The notes under the pieces were generated by a model. The model was not told where the DNA came from. It saw only the letters and a program-made list of their open reading frames with translations, and made no database searches. Of a DNA stretch of 64,000 nt, positions 14,901 to 26,092 are shown in pieces. Source of the stretch: Echinococcus granulosus (taxonomy: Eukaryota; Platyhelminthes; Cestoda; Cyclophyllidea; Taeniidae); the NCBI RefSeq assembly GCF_000524195.1, contig NW_020170382.1:660370-724369 (forward strand), read 5' to 3'. The stretch's first letter is position 1; every line of letters begins with the position of its first letter. Position numbers and translations under genes: made by a program.

Positions 14901-17900
14901 TTCGCTTGCAGCAATTCTGGCGGGTCCCAAAATGAGTTTGTCATAAGTGCGTAGTAAAGAGGTAACCGAATTTCTAGATGAAGCACATGGATCACAATGG
15001 TTATTTCGGGGGCTCTTTAAAATCATAATATGTTTAAACCTAATCTTAATCCATGGTTGACAATAATGCAAAAAAATGTTTTTACACAGTTACCAAGACG
15101 CAACGCGGTTCTAATAGCCTCCCTCTGTTGATAGTTTATGTCACCTACAGCATATATTCGCTTATCACTGATGATCATGTAGCACCTGAACCAGTCAAAA
15201 GCACCCTAAGGCTTACCATTCCGGAGGCAGATGTACTATGCACGTGGAGAAGGGCCAATAGACTAGTTGGATAAAATTTGAATCATAGAATGCCCAAAGA
15301 GCGCATATTTTAAAGTGTGCGCTTAAATCAAAAAGTCATTCTCCTACTCCTTGTAAAAAATTTTGCCAATTGTTTGCATTCATTTATTTGTGGGAGTGCA
15401 TTGAAGCAATTGTGACTCCTTTTCCCTCAAAATTGAAGCATGTTTTCTAAAATTGTGGATTTAATTGCTTCCTGTCTATTACATCACGCACACAACGCGT
15501 TTATTTGTCAGAATCTCAAATGTCACATGTCAAAGAGGTCACTGAATACAATGAACTGCCTTAAAATATAGTCCCTAATGGCAAAAACAACATGCGATTT
15601 GATGAATATCTTATATTTTGAAGGCAAAAAGCCTTCTTAAATAACGCCAAATTTTTGGTAAATTTTGATCGGAAGGGATAATCTTGATATGTTTAAACAT
15701 GCTCTCTACCAGCGTCACATATTTGTGACACTCCGATCTTATCGTCTGACCCAATGTGACTTCGTTAAATTGTACCACACTCGGATTGGTTGAGATAAAA
15801 AGAATAGAGAATGTATAATACTCTTCGTCTAAAGATACTGAAAAATTGTTTTAGGCATTCAGCGATTTACTTATGACAAGGTGATTCACGAGGTGGATAA
15901 CATCATCCATTGCTACTGATATCCGTCTACCAATTGTCCAGGTAAAGTGTAACATGCATAAATCAGATTTAAAAATGTCAAATAGCTGAGCTAAATTGTA
16001 TTTCAACTATTAGGTTTTAACCAAACTCAACCATTTAGCGTCTGCAGCACTATGGCTAGTGTAGGGCCCACAGATTTCCCTGAAGACGATGAAAGACAAC
16101 ACTGGGGTAGAACATGCAATGCCGATATGCTGAAAGGCTGAGAAGCTACTGACATGGCCCAAAGCTATGCAGCCCAATGAAAGAACAATGGCTAAGCTTT
16201 TAGCGCTTGCGAAATCAAAGCGCGGGGTTAAACAAATAACCAAATATTACAAAATATCTCTGTCCTTTTGAGTGTCGTATCCGGCGCTCCACCTGGTCAG
16301 CTCCCCGCATCGGCTATCACAGCGTAGTCAATGCTGCAAGAAAAAAAACACGAGCCAACAGCTCTACTCATCGAATTTACGTGCAACCAAAAAGATATTT
16401 GACCCAAACTTCACCTATCCCTCCTGGCAATTCTACTGGATCTGGAGATTTGTCCTGTTTAAAAGCACCATTGGGGAAGAGGAATATGCAGTCAAGCTCG
16501 GATGTCCATTGTTGGTCTTAAGAGCACTGACCTTTAAGCAGTCATTTAATGATTGGCGGGGTGTAAAGCAGTTTCACGGGCACAAGATTTTGCATCCGTT
16601 CTCCCTCGTTAATTTGTTTTCACTTCAATGTTCCCCAGTCATATCTGTCTGGATTCTGTGCAGCCAGTAGAGAGGTGGAAGAGGTATTGTGTCTTCACTT
16701 CATTGACGTCCTCGTACAGGTGACATAGTCAGCTCTGTAACCGACTTTTTCAGATGGTTTATGGCTAGCGTTACCTTAGTTGTTAATAGCATTCCTGCAG
16801 AATACAAAAGTGGGTTGGATGCTGAAGGTAGACTTCACAGATTGTTGATCCATAGCCTGTGGCCTTTTGTCAGACCAAAATTCATCAAAGGATTTGTCCT
16901 TTATGCCACCAATGCAGCACTCATAGACTTTTTCGAAGACGAAAGAAGTCAGCACTAGGTCGGAATGTGTATTCTAGACGTACAGTAGGGCTGGAAGGCT
17001 ATGGACGTAACTCACAGTCATAGTTAAACACACATTCGAAGTATTGAGCTAGTGCCTTTTTCACAAGCCTAATGGCCAGAGACTCACTCTTCATACCCCT
17101 CTCTCCTCATGTACCGCCATTGAAAGAAGCATTTTGAACTACTAAACAGATGGCACGGATCTGGAAATTCCGAATGTATGGGAAAAAGGCTATCCCATCT
17201 GTGTGGGAAAGAGCTGATATTTCTGGGTTGTCTCTTCTGGAAATATTGTTATGCTACCAGCTTTGACCAAGTACAGAATGAACCGCGAGCCAGAAGCCCC
17301 GAAATATCTTCTTCCTCAAAACGAAAATATTCTCGTCCAACTCTACTAAGTGTTGCCTAAAGCTTACGTTGGTCTATGCTAATCTCCCTAATTTGTTTAT
17401 TTAAGTAACTTGCCTGTCATTCCATCGCTATAATTTGCGCTGCTAAACCTTGAAACCCTCTAGCAACTAAACTCCATTAAGGCATTTTACTGTCATGTTA
17501 AAAGCATTGTTGAGAAGTGTGACAGATGTACCCACGTCTTGCCTCAATGACCGCTAAACAAAAGTTGAACTTTTAACGTGATAATTCAATGCGAAATTTA
17601 TGCAGGCAATATGCGACATGACTTGCGTTTCCAAGCTAGCTTAAACTCAATTTTCACGAGACCTAATCAAGTCACAGCTCTTAGGCAAATGCATTTTCTT
17701 CTCATAATAACCTTTTTAAATTCCGCTTACGCCTTCAATGGGTATGAAATTTTAAGGCTCGACAACCAAATCACAATTTAACTGAGGGATTTTGGCATTT
17801 CAAACAAACCCTTTATATTATCCGGTGAAGAAAATTTACTTATTGCTGTTGAATGAGGGGAAGTTCTTTATGGCCATGTCAATATGTGGGTTAGTATATT

Positions 17901-19187
17901 ACAATGAGGCACCTCTAAAACCGTAGAATGGCTTGTTATAAGCTTGCAGAGTAGTCGGGAGGCAATAGACATGAACTAGAGCACCAATCACAGACCGAAA
18001 GCCATCGATTTGGAACAAAAATAACTTGCAGAACTGATTTAAAGAATTACGTCACATTGTAGAAAACTGCCTCAAATTCTCATTTTCTATAGACGACAAC
18101 TTAATGTTTGGACTAGTGCTACTTTCCTACCTTGTAATGTGTGAATGGGGTATGTAGCACCCTGACACTTCTCTGAAGACAAAAAAATAGATACTTTGGC
18201 AAAATATGTATAATCTGCATGCGGTGGGGATTGAGACTATAGCCTGAAGGTCAGATCGTCTGATAGAGGTACACTGGAGGAGCCCCAAAGCGGCCTGCTA
18301 CCAAATAATTAGCGCATTACAGGATACACATTTACTATTGTATTGTGGTACTGATTGTTGCATTTTATATTCTAAAATATTTCCAAAATCAACACTAATT
18401 TCTCTACATAAAAAAGGGGTTCCGTTTAACTTTTCGTGAGTGAAGTCTGCGTCACCACAATTCGAGATTAAAAGAAACTGTAAACTTTGCCTTTAGTTTC
18501 ATTTATGTGTATTTTATTCATAAAAGAAACAATTTCTTTGAAAGATTTTTAACAGAGTACTCGCAGGCTGGAGTACCACCTCCCACACCGAATCGGACAC
18601 CTCCTACATGTGATCTCAACCCCGACCCCCTAGTCAATAACAGCAGCGAGCAAAAGGAACTAAAAGTGCTTCTCTTCACACTAATTCGCAATGTCCAGGA
18701 GATGCGAGCCGATCTACAGTCGCTGGCGACTGAGGTGAGCACCTTACGACAACAGCAGCAGCGACGGCAGCAGTTAATTCGACCTCTGCGAACACCCATG
18801 TCGGAGCCGGATTTGTCGCCCCAACACCACATACCAAAGGCCAGCATCATGAAGCCCTCATCAGCACCAACATCAGCCTATATGGTGGAGCAATACTCCG
18901 GGTCCTCATCGTCTTCCGAGGGCTTGAGTCGTAACGGAAGCCAAAGGACCACCCCTTCTGCCTCTGCTGCCTCAGCTAACTCCCAGGGCAATGTATTTTT
19001 CTCCACTGTGTCTCCACCGTCCCGATGCGTGAAATTTAATTTGCCGGATAAGCCAAAAAAGAATCACAAGGAGAAGCACACTCACAGGCCAGAAAGACGG
19101 TGGAACAGTGGGCAGGTCTCCCCCGATCCCTGTGATGCTTCCGCTACCGTCTGTGCTGCCTCGACGTTGGATGAGTGTAGAAAGTAG
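2781..19187 (+). CDS. ELK: ELK-type voltage-gated potassium channel (KCNH family), 3' part of gene
   Basis: This is the C-terminal half of a voltage-gated K+ channel of the ELK subfamily (relatives of vertebrate KCNH3/4/8), a plasma-membrane tetramer. Exons read on the plus strand: 2781-2975 (pore and S6 start), 4183-4382 (S6 and C-linker), 7272-7524 and 11002-11216 (cyclic-nucleotide-binding homology domain), 14294 to 14666 or 14784 (linker), and a last exon ending at the TAG at 19185-19187. Phases of the first four junctions agree exactly. ELK rather than ERG or EAG is favoured by the C-linker ([19 protein letters not shown]) and by FVCSGS and ALTYC in the binding-homology domain. The N-terminal PAS domain and S1-S5 lie outside the window. 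Introns are 1.2-3.8 kb and carry three TRIM-like elements and one assembly gap. The last junction is not settled. Confidence 0.93.
4183..4382 (+). CDS. ELK: ELK channel exon: distal S6 and C-linker
   Basis: The acceptor is tttttttttcag and the donor is GTAAGC. The first two bases complete the codon split by the previous exon (G plus CT gives Ala), giving MLVGALMHA across the junction as in other ELK channels. The exon encodes the end of S6 ([14 protein letters not shown]) and the first C-linker helices, with [10 protein letters not shown] and [19 protein letters not shown]. The C-linker couples the binding-homology ring to the gate. Confidence 0.95.
5279..6217 (-). mobile_element. TRIM-like LTR element, copy A
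   Basis: This degenerate element lies in the ELK intron 4383-7271. The left LTR is about 5279-5473 and the right LTR about 6114-6217; the right one has lost roughly 90 bp from its middle. Read on the minus strand, an LTR starts near TGTAATAC and ends ...GCTGCA, so ends are TG...CA. A purine tract (minus strand AAAAGGAAAGAGGG) abuts the left LTR as a polypurine tract should. Next to the right LTR lies a primer-binding-like TGGCAGCAGAAAG. The ~640 bp interior has no shared ORF. No target-site duplication was found, so the copy is old. Confidence 0.72.
7272..7524 (+). CDS. ELK: ELK channel exon: end of C-linker and first half of cNBHD
   Basis: The exon starts with ATA ATG CAG after cattttacag, and this start aligns with vertebrate ELK without a gap ([18 protein letters not shown]). 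It encodes the last C-linker helices and the first beta strands of the cyclic-nucleotide-binding homology domain, including [12 protein letters not shown] and [12 protein letters not shown]. It ends at CTGG followed by GTAAGT in phase 1. The family does not normally depend on cyclic nucleotide; the pocket is filled by the protein's own tail. Confidence 0.93.
9946..10045. other. Assembly gap (100 N)
   Basis: This is a run of exactly 100 N inside the ELK intron 7525-11001. The round number suggests a scaffold gap of unknown true size. Any translation across it is meaningless. Confidence 0.99.
11002..11216 (+). CDS. ELK: ELK channel exon: second half of cNBHD with intrinsic ligand
   Basis: The acceptor is ttttgacctta-g and the donor GTGAGT. 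The first two bases complete a Gly codon, giving [10 protein letters not shown]. It covers the phosphate-binding-cassette region and the final helix ([24 protein letters not shown]). Near the end lies LSFNIKEGY, which occupies the place of the intrinsic-ligand motif that sits in the nucleotide pocket of KCNH channels (Y-N-L in vertebrate ELK, F-N-L in ERG). Confidence 0.93.
12109..13206 (-). mobile_element. TRIM-like LTR element, copy B
   Basis: This second member of the family lies in the ELK intron 11217-14293. The left LTR is about 12109-12303 (its outer end is blurred) and the right LTR 13016-13206, which begins TGCAGCG and ends TATTACA on the plus strand. The pyrimidine run at 12309-12319 reads AAAAGGAGGGGG on the minus strand and is the polypurine tract. 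Several interior blocks match copies A, C and D in the same order, for example around GTACCGTAGACAGCTC near 12748 and GTCATAGACTCTTC near 12896. There is no coding capacity common to the copies, so the element is non-autonomous. Confidence 0.75.
13693..14064. other. Unexplained 123-codon open frame inside ELK intron
   Basis: An open frame of 123 codons occurs on the plus strand between TRIM copy B and the next ELK exon. The peptide resembles no family I recognise, there is no convincing splice acceptor at its start, and the base composition is slightly richer in G+C than the flanks. It may be part of another decayed repeat. I list it so the stretch is not blank, not as a gene. Confidence 0.15.
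14294..14784 (+). CDS. ELK: ELK channel exon: cytoplasmic linker after cNBHD
   Basis: The exon opens after tttgttttag in phase 0 with [14 protein letters not shown], then runs into a Ser-rich, poorly conserved cytoplasmic stretch. Two donors fit. One is at 14667 (GGCAG followed by GTAGAG, phase 1), which joins in frame to an acceptor before 18556. The other is at 14785 (GAGGC followed by GTAAGT, phase 2), the better donor by sequence, which needs a phase-2 acceptor (possible before 18497 or 18543) or an exon not yet seen. The region between the two donors ([14 protein letters not shown]) looks coding. The end given is for the longer form. Confidence 0.75.
15713..15765. repeat. Short copy of a palindrome-ended repeat
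   Basis: The stretch beginning GCGTCACATATTTGTGAC, with CCGATCTTATCGTCTGA following, matches the outer ~55 bp of the repeat found at 43965-44375 and, in the same orientation as here, at 50715-51140. Similarity stops after about 55 bp, so this is a fragment. It lies in an ELK intron. Confidence 0.4.
16043..17047 (-). mobile_element. TRIM-like LTR element, copy C
   Basis: This third member lies in the ELK intron before the last exon. The left LTR is about 16043-16251 (ends AATATTACA on the plus strand) and the right about 16913-17047, shortened. After the left LTR the sequence TCTCTGTCCTTTTGAGTG reads on the minus strand as the polypurine tract CACTCAAAAGGACAGAGA. At the right LTR the minus strand has TGGTGGCATAAAGG in the primer-binding position. 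The interior shares the blocks GGCGCTCCACCTGGTCA and AGCCAGTAGAGAGGTGGAAG with copy B. Orientation is the same as in the other copies. Confidence 0.7.
18556..19187 (+). CDS. ELK: ELK channel last exon: proline-rich tail and coiled coil
   Basis: This is the terminal coding exon, ending at TAG 19185-19187. It encodes a Pro-rich start (GVPPPTPN), then a helical heptad-like stretch ([20 protein letters not shown], then [17 protein letters not shown]) in the position of the C-terminal coiled coil of vertebrate KCNH8, then a Ser/Pro-rich and basic disordered tail. The start is uncertain: the acceptors before 18497, 18543 and 18556 all have AG and an open frame. The one at 18556 (tttttaacag) pairs with the donor at 14667. 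No AATAAA was noticed by eye in the first kilobase downstream. Confidence 0.8.
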
Positions 19188-19794
19188 CACAGGGTCCATT
19201 CGACGTCATTCACGTCTCCACTGTTTGCTCAAGCAGCCTGATGCATGTATGTATGTTCAAATGTGACGTGACGTAAAGTGTGGATGCCCAACTTTTCCCA
19301 TTTTTCTACAGCCTTCATTTAGTCACTGATGGCCGCGGGTGTGTGCATTGTACAGCTGCTATTTTATCAGTAAAAGGTATCCTACCTATTACGTCGTGAG
19401 TTTGTGGGGATGTAAAACTGTTGTCTTTTACTTTAAATAATATTTTTTACATTCGACCTACTATATTCTTCAGCCTGGCTATGTGACCCAGAGTAAAGTG
19501 TGACGTTGATTTGTTTTAAGCTAATTTTACCTATTTGTTATTCATCAATTATTTGTTCCCATAATAACTTATTTTTAATCCTTTTAAAGTAAATCTGAAA
19601 TATCTTTTGCCTAGAAAACGATTAGCTGTGAATCGTAATACTTTGCTTATTTGTTCAACTGTCAGTGTTGGTAACAGGCCAATGTGCGGCTCCACCACTG
19701 TATCACTACCGGTCAGCCCGGCCTCCTAGCTGTGTCAGTAGCCCCAATCCCCTCTGTCGGTCAACGGTGCGCATTCTGCCCGAGTGTTGTGTCT

Positions 19795-19832
19795 CCTTTC
19801 ATCTTCAGGGAAGTCTCGGGGTGCTACAGTAT
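19795..19832. repeat. Short dispersed repeat block, copy 1
   Basis: The sequence around TTCAGGGAAGTCTCGGGGTG, followed by CTACAG, recurs with few changes at 60160-60193. Outside this core the two sites align only loosely. It is probably a remnant of a dispersed repeat of unknown class. Confidence 0.4.
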
Positions 19833-20538
19833 TTTAGCAGAATGTCCTAGTTACATCCAATCGACGGATATTTAAGTAAGGCTTGTGTGGAATTTCACAC
19901 ATTTTTTCCTCCGTAAACAATATGCAGATTAGCTCAGGCTCGTGATGTAACACACTCATGCATCGTCATGTGGTACTTATTTCAGCTTTCCTTCGCCCAG
20001 ATTCTCAAGCCAGGACATGGTTTTAAGGAGGCGATTTCGAATTTATTAATTTGAGTAGCTTTTTGAGTGCAAACTGCATGCAATTCGGTGTTTCCTTGCA
20101 AGGGGTGATGGTTATTCATCTCCAGTGGTCACCCGACCAGATGGCACGAAAATGTAATGGAGAGGGCTAGTTGAAAGTTTTTGAATATTTTGCGATTATT
20201 TGGCCTTGAATAGCATTTAAGTTATTTACATTCTACTAAATGAAGATAATTTGCAAGATGGGAAGGGTTTAATGAAAGCCGAGACTGTAGCCCCTACGCC
20301 TACCGTTGTGGTACTAAAGCCAGTAGTGAGCGGCCGCAGCACGTCGTGGACTAACCCAGGATATCATTTATCCGGTTAGAGGCATAAAAGACTATGTCAT
20401 GCGTAAACAAAGTTTCGTCTGCACCAAGAATTATGGCTCCACCTTATGGAATCCCACTCGAATAGCAAGGTGATACAATGCCGAGCCGTTGTTGGAAATT
20501 TGTACAGTATCAAAGTTCCGTGTCAGGCTGTGGGTCTA

Positions 20539-20638
20539 NNNNNNNNNNNNNNNNNNNNNNNNNNNNNNNNNNNNNNNNNNNNNNNNNNNNNNNNNNNNNN
20601 NNNNNNNNNNNNNNNNNNNNNNNNNNNNNNNNNNNNNN
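20539..20638. other. Assembly gap (100 N)
   Basis: A run of exactly 100 N in intergenic DNA downstream of the channel gene; the true size is unknown. Confidence 0.99.
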
Positions 20639-22197
20639 GTTCCAGTGGTACAGACGTATCTTTCAGTGGTTTAGCCTTTCAGGCACTGGTTCAACACTGA
20701 GATGATTGTATGAATGCAGCAGGCAATAGTGTGTACAAATAAGGTGAAGTTGTTATCTCTTGAAATAACTGCTTTACTGGTTATCAGATTTAATTAATAT
20801 GTCTCAATAGCTGATCTCATGTTGTGGGCAGATAAGGACACAGGAACCATTCTTACGTCGCAGTTTAAAATAAGGTAATCTTGCAGTTTTTTTCTTTATA
20901 TGGTATGTATTGTTGAGGTTATTTTGTCGAGTCCTAGTGGTAACTAACATCACTTTCTCACAGATGAATCCGTTTTTCCAACATCTTCCACCCCATTTAC
21001 ATTGACCTGTATATTGGCTAAGGTTCATCAAATTTTAAATCAGCCATCAAAATAGTCTTGTAAACCCCACAGCCTTTAGTGGGACTCCTGGTTGAGATTT
21101 TGGACTCTCCGCTCCGTATTAGTGCTGTAACATAAAATCACTGGCTTTTCAACCTATGTGGTTTTGATTGCCATCTCAATACTCCGGCCTCCCGTTGAGG
21201 CCACCTCTGTTAACAGCCCACCAGCCGCCGAACTAATTAGAACCTGAGAAAAATCAGGTACAGAGAGAAATTGTTGGATAATGATGATTAAAACAATCCT
21301 TAGTCTGAAATGTCTGCTTGTCTTAATAATAACTTTTTGAGGTAAAGCCGGCACAGTTCGGACGGAGTGTCAGCAAGGACAGACGTAAAATAGATCAACA
21401 ACTTATACGTCGTGGTCACATTCTTACAATAAAATGCACACCACACATCTTACAGACATTCGCCCTCTCCATACTCAGTAATGCTGGAACACCTAAAATT
21501 TCACGGTTTAAAATTGTATTAAATATTATTCAACCCGTATGGTATCTGAAAACTCTCCCTTTTTTTCAAAATTTGGCCTTAACAAAGTGTTTTTTTGAAA
21601 TCAATTTTCATTTCTGGCTCCCTCTTAAAGTGCTAATTAGATGTGTCATTCTGAATATGACCACAATGTTTAGATAATAACCGTTAGAGAATCTGTTTTG
21701 CACCAACTGATCTTCAAGTTGGTTAAACTTTGCCCAGCACAAGGTGAAAATTTCTTACCTCCTGACATTTCCCCCATCCTTGCTGCAGAAGCTTCAGCAA
21801 AATAAACTCAAACCGTGTTCACGGTGCTTGGCATTTTGACTGGGAGGTAGGATGAAATTGTAAAATGGGAAAGAGTGAAGTTTTGGGATTTGAAGGGTGG
21901 GATATGTTGAGTGAGGGGAAGTTTGTCTTGAAAAGTGGTTTGCTGTGGTGAAAAATAGCAGGATTCTTAGTCGCAGTGTTTAGTGATTTGGGCTTTTAAA
22001 GTCCCTAAATGGCTACACTTTTAAGTTTACAGTTTGCATTAGTTATTTTATCTAACAAAACTACTAATTTAGAAAGTTTTCTGTATGAAACTCAAATATG
22101 AAGCTAAATTGCCATCTCAGGTAGATTTGTGGACGCATGCTTTTGGCTCATACTTTGGCTATCTGATCTCAAAGAATTAGTATTTTACTTTCAGCAT

Positions 22198-23232
22198 TGT
22201 GGCGCGTCGAGACCTTGCTGAAGGTAAAAGAATAATGCTAGGATAGAATATGCATTGACGATGTGCAGAAGGGTTGAGGACCACTGACATGTCCATGCCA
22301 CCCAGCGAAAGTACAAAGGCAGCGCCTGAATTGCCCGCGTAACAGAAATGAAGAGTTGAACAAACAGTTGAGGTGTGACATCGTTTTCCTTCTGCTTTTA
22401 AGCGTTGACCCTACCGCTCCTCTTGGTTAACATCCCGCGTCGACCGTCACAGAGTAATAGGTGTTTTAAGAATAACACTTACCAAACAACCGCACCAGTC
22501 ATTGGATTCGCGTGCAACTGACCCGATGCTTGACTGCAACGGCACCGAACTCAATCCTGTTCTGGAAACGTATTAGAGAAGGGGGACTGTGCTGGCCATC
22601 TTGGATGGTCATTGTTGGTTTTAAGAGTACTGGTCTAAAAGCAAAATCATTTAAAACAGGATGGTTTTTGAAGAATTTTTGCTTGAATAAGGTTTTGCGT
22701 CTGATCATTCTCACTACCTCGTTCTTACTTCGGCGCTGCTCAGCTGTATTTTTCAGGGTTCTATACAGCTAGCGGGAAGGTGAAATAGTTATTTCGTGTT
22801 TGACTAATTTACCTCTTCAAACAGGTACCGTAGACAGCTCCGTAATAAACTTTTACAGACGGTTTGCCGCTCACGGTAGTGGCTGAGGGTGTAGCGTCGT
22901 GTTCTAGCCTTCTGCTGGGGTCGTCACAGATTCTCTCATCCGCAACATATGCTCCTCTTCCGTCCAGCTAAGGTTTATTGCCCAGCGCTAGAAATCAGGG
23001 TACTGGCTCTATATGATCAGGTTTGCTTTTCACTGCCATTAATGTGACGCCCTGAGACTTCCCTATTTACGAGGGAAAACATAATATTGGGGCCGAAAAT
23101 TTGCTATCAAGGTACTGAAGAGCTGGAGTGGAGGTCACTGGCGTAGTCCGAAGACCATGAAGGGAAGAGCAATGTCGTGCCCTTCAGTGTCCGTGTATGC
23201 TAAACCAAGAGTTAAACAACAGAATTATTACA
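22198..23232 (-). mobile_element. TRIM-like LTR element, copy D
   Basis: This is the most complete member, outside any gene. The left LTR is 22198-22380 (TGTGGCG to TGTGACA on the plus strand) and the right LTR 23043-23232 (TGTGACG to TATTACA), each about 185-190 bp. On the minus strand the left LTR is preceded by AAAAGCAGAAGGAAAA, a polypurine tract. The right LTR is followed by TTAATGGCAGTGAAAAGC, whose TGG start is where a tRNA primer would pair. The interior is about 660 bp. A 5-bp target-site duplication is not visible in the flanks. It runs in the same direction as copies A-C. Confidence 0.78.
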
Positions 23233-24813
23233 GGCGTCCCTTTACTTCTTTATTAATTACATGAATTATAACGCTCTTGAAGCTGTATAAAACTGACTTC
23301 TAATCTTGATACTAAAAGGCGTTTATTGCCGTGAATTCAAAATTAACCAAGTTCTGATTCTCAAATTAAGGCATAGACGATGCCGTTCCACGTCTTGACT
23401 TTATGCACTATTTGTTTAGGCATTCATCCTCTGTACCCTGCGGGAATTAGCATTTAATTTATTCACTGCAAGAATGTGGAACTAGAGCAACAATGCAAAT
23501 CTGGAGCGCCATCTTTTTCAGAAAGTATTATTTATGAATGCTCCGGCTTCACCTATTTAGGGAACCATATTCATTTTGCGTACTGAATAAAAAGGCACTT
23601 AATGAGAAGAGATTCGTTTCCCTTTCAAAGAACGCTAAATGATGGGGGCAACAAGATTTAGTTGAAAACCAAGGGGTCGCTGAAATGTCTTTCACCCAAC
23701 TAGGGCGGGGCTTCCCTCCAAATTGACACAGCCTCATTTCTCCCTTTTAAATAGGCTTGGACAAAATGCTTAAAAACGTAGTTACTTCGTGCCGCGAGTC
23801 ACTTATTTTAGTAGCTTTTCTTCAACAATTTACCTCATATTCTCTATCAGGGCTACTGAAGCCTTTTTGATTTGTAAGTTAGACCTTTTTGGCGTAATGG
23901 GCTCAAGTGGAGGACACAACGCAGTTGCCGGTTTTTCGATGCACGCAATCATCTCTACGCACTTTTAAACGGGTAATGACTTGAAATTTTAATTGACAAA
24001 CGCTTGTGATCTTCAAAATAAGCGCTGGACAGCTGACTCACATAAGTTAGTGCGCTTTTTAAATGTCGACTCAATTTATTTTTGCTGATAATATTTCATT
24101 TGACTTCCTAGGATAAGTCGTAAGTGTTCAGGTATTAAAACGGTATTTGTTTGAGTTTTAATGGGTCGGTATAATGAGGCCCTGTCCAAGCCTGCGGCAT
24201 CTCAGTTCGCCCTCGCTACTAGCATGTCCTATCTTCGGCGATGACGCTTAGCGGTGCCCTGGTGAGGGAGTCTGGTACAAAAGAACAAAACGTCCCAATT
24301 TCTTTGGGCAGGCACCACACTTAAAAGACATGGAAATGAGGTATTTGCTGGGTATGACTGCACTTACGGCAATCCGGAAGGGGTAACGACCCCTTAATTT
24401 TAGCTCTGCATATTGGCCGATAATAACGTGTAGCTATGCTCAGAAGAATCGAAACAGACCTTTAAAAACTGCTTACTAAGGTCTTGGAGCATAGCGATTC
24501 TACTCAGGCACTGTGGTTACGATACTCCACTTCGTCGTGTTATTTTCATGCAAGAATTCTTGTGGAAAGCAACAGGCGTATAAGGTATAATCACCTTGGA
24601 AAATCTACCAACTCTTTGCAATGTTCCTCAGACAATTCTCTCTCGATTTGGTCCGTCCGCCATCCAAATCCCCTTAATGTCCTGCTAAAACAGGTAACAT
24701 TCTTCTCCTGGCACGTATTCTTTGTGGCCCATTAATCAGGTGTCACATAACATCTAACCGCGGGGAGCACCTCAAAAATGGGAGAGGCTATGTAACAAAT
24801 GCCTTCGTTATCA

Positions 24814-24833
24814 GCGTCACATTCATGTGACGC
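24814..24833. repeat. Near-perfect palindrome GCGTCAC..GTGACGC
   Basis: The 20 bases GCGTCACATTCATGTGACGC form an inverted repeat interrupted only at the centre. The same arms (CGTCAC and GTGACG) end the larger repeats at 44343-44362 and 50725-50745 and the fragment at 15713. The site is probably a terminal remnant of that repeat family. Confidence 0.45.
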
Positions 24834-26017
24834 CCTATTTCACCTAACCCTGTAAACTTCCACTTACTCAAAAGGAAATGAATTTGATGGGAAGGAAAAA
24901 GCAAGATAAAAGCAGTCACAGTAAAAATCTGTGCCGTGATAATCGAATTTCTACTGAGACCCTGGCCCAAGTATAGCCTTGATTATGCGATCCCTTCGCT
25001 GTCCAGCGTCCGTTTATCGTCATAATGCGGTAAAAATCACCATCCGCGCTTAGATTCTCTCAGATTTTTTGCCCTTTGGCAGCAACACCTTCGTGGGAAT
25101 TCGAATGGTTGCATTTGAAATGACTACTTTGGAATGACTACTTTAAGTGAATAAAGACGTCTGGAAAGGGGGATGGCTATTGGGGAATTGGTAATAATTT
25201 GTAAACATGGCAAAAGTGGTTAAATTGCCTGTAGAATGTGACCAATTTTGATGATCAGAAGCTGAAGCCATGAAAGCGCTATATTGTGTTTTTCTCTAAA
25301 ATTCTGTCAGATCGCCATTCTGTGCTTCTTGATTCATATTTCGTTCAGTTTAAATAGGGGACTCTACGATAAATGAAATGGTGCCTGTCATAAATTAACA
25401 GATGACCTGGTTCATGGAAGAGAATGGGTGCATATTTAGGGAAACGTCACACACAACCTTTTACCCGCAATCAGTCATCCATCCGGAGGACCCTAATCAC
25501 TTCGGAGGAAATGCAAAAGGGCGTAGAGAGGAACAATTTTTTTCAACTCTATTAATAATTGAGAAGAAATCCAACTCCCTAACCACCTTTATCCTTTATT
25601 TCTCCTCCGTGCAGCCAGTTTTGCCAGCAGGTTCCAAGCCCGACGGCCTTTCAAATTTGAAACGAACAGGTACTGCAGGGTTTTAGCATTGGGTTGCTTG
25701 AGCGCCAAGAACTTACTTCCTCTGTTTTAAAGGTTATTTTACTTGAGTTTAGCGCTTAGCTTTAATTAAGTAGTCATAATAAGAAGTTATTTTAGAATGA
25801 GTAAAAACGAAAATTAACCGGTGTAAGAACCGGGAAGGAGAGGTTTAAATAGACTCAACGTCAAAGCTATTTTGAGCCCACAAAAGTCTAATTATCGCCT
25901 ATTGTAAGTAAATGTTTTGTGATGCTTTGGTAGTTTCTTTAGGTCCGGTTTTGAATACGCGGGAACCCAAGTCTTTGCAAACTGCGCTTCCACTCAACGT
26001 CATGGCCTCCGGGCCGT

Positions 26018-26092
26018 GCCGGTAGTCTCTCGGGCCTTCACCAGTGCAGCTCCCTGAGTCTTCCTTGGGTGAGGGCTGAGAGACTACCGACA
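26018..26092. repeat. Inverted repeat able to form a ~24-bp hairpin
   Basis: The arm 26018-26042 (GCCGGTAGTCTCTCGGGCCT, then TCACC) is the reverse complement of 26068-26092 with three or four mismatches. The loop is about 25 bases. The right arm is inside the broken LTR, so the left arm may be an inverted fragment of a second LTR. Confidence 0.55.

Larger units (their letters stand above)
19188..22197. other. 3' flank of ELK and intergenic DNA
   Basis: No gene was recognised. The stretch probably starts with the ELK 3' untranslated region. It holds an N gap at 20539-20638 and a short block (about 19795-19832) that recurs near 60160-60193. A G+C-richer patch lies around 20280-20370. Open frames here are short and have no family resemblance. 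Confidence 0.5.
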
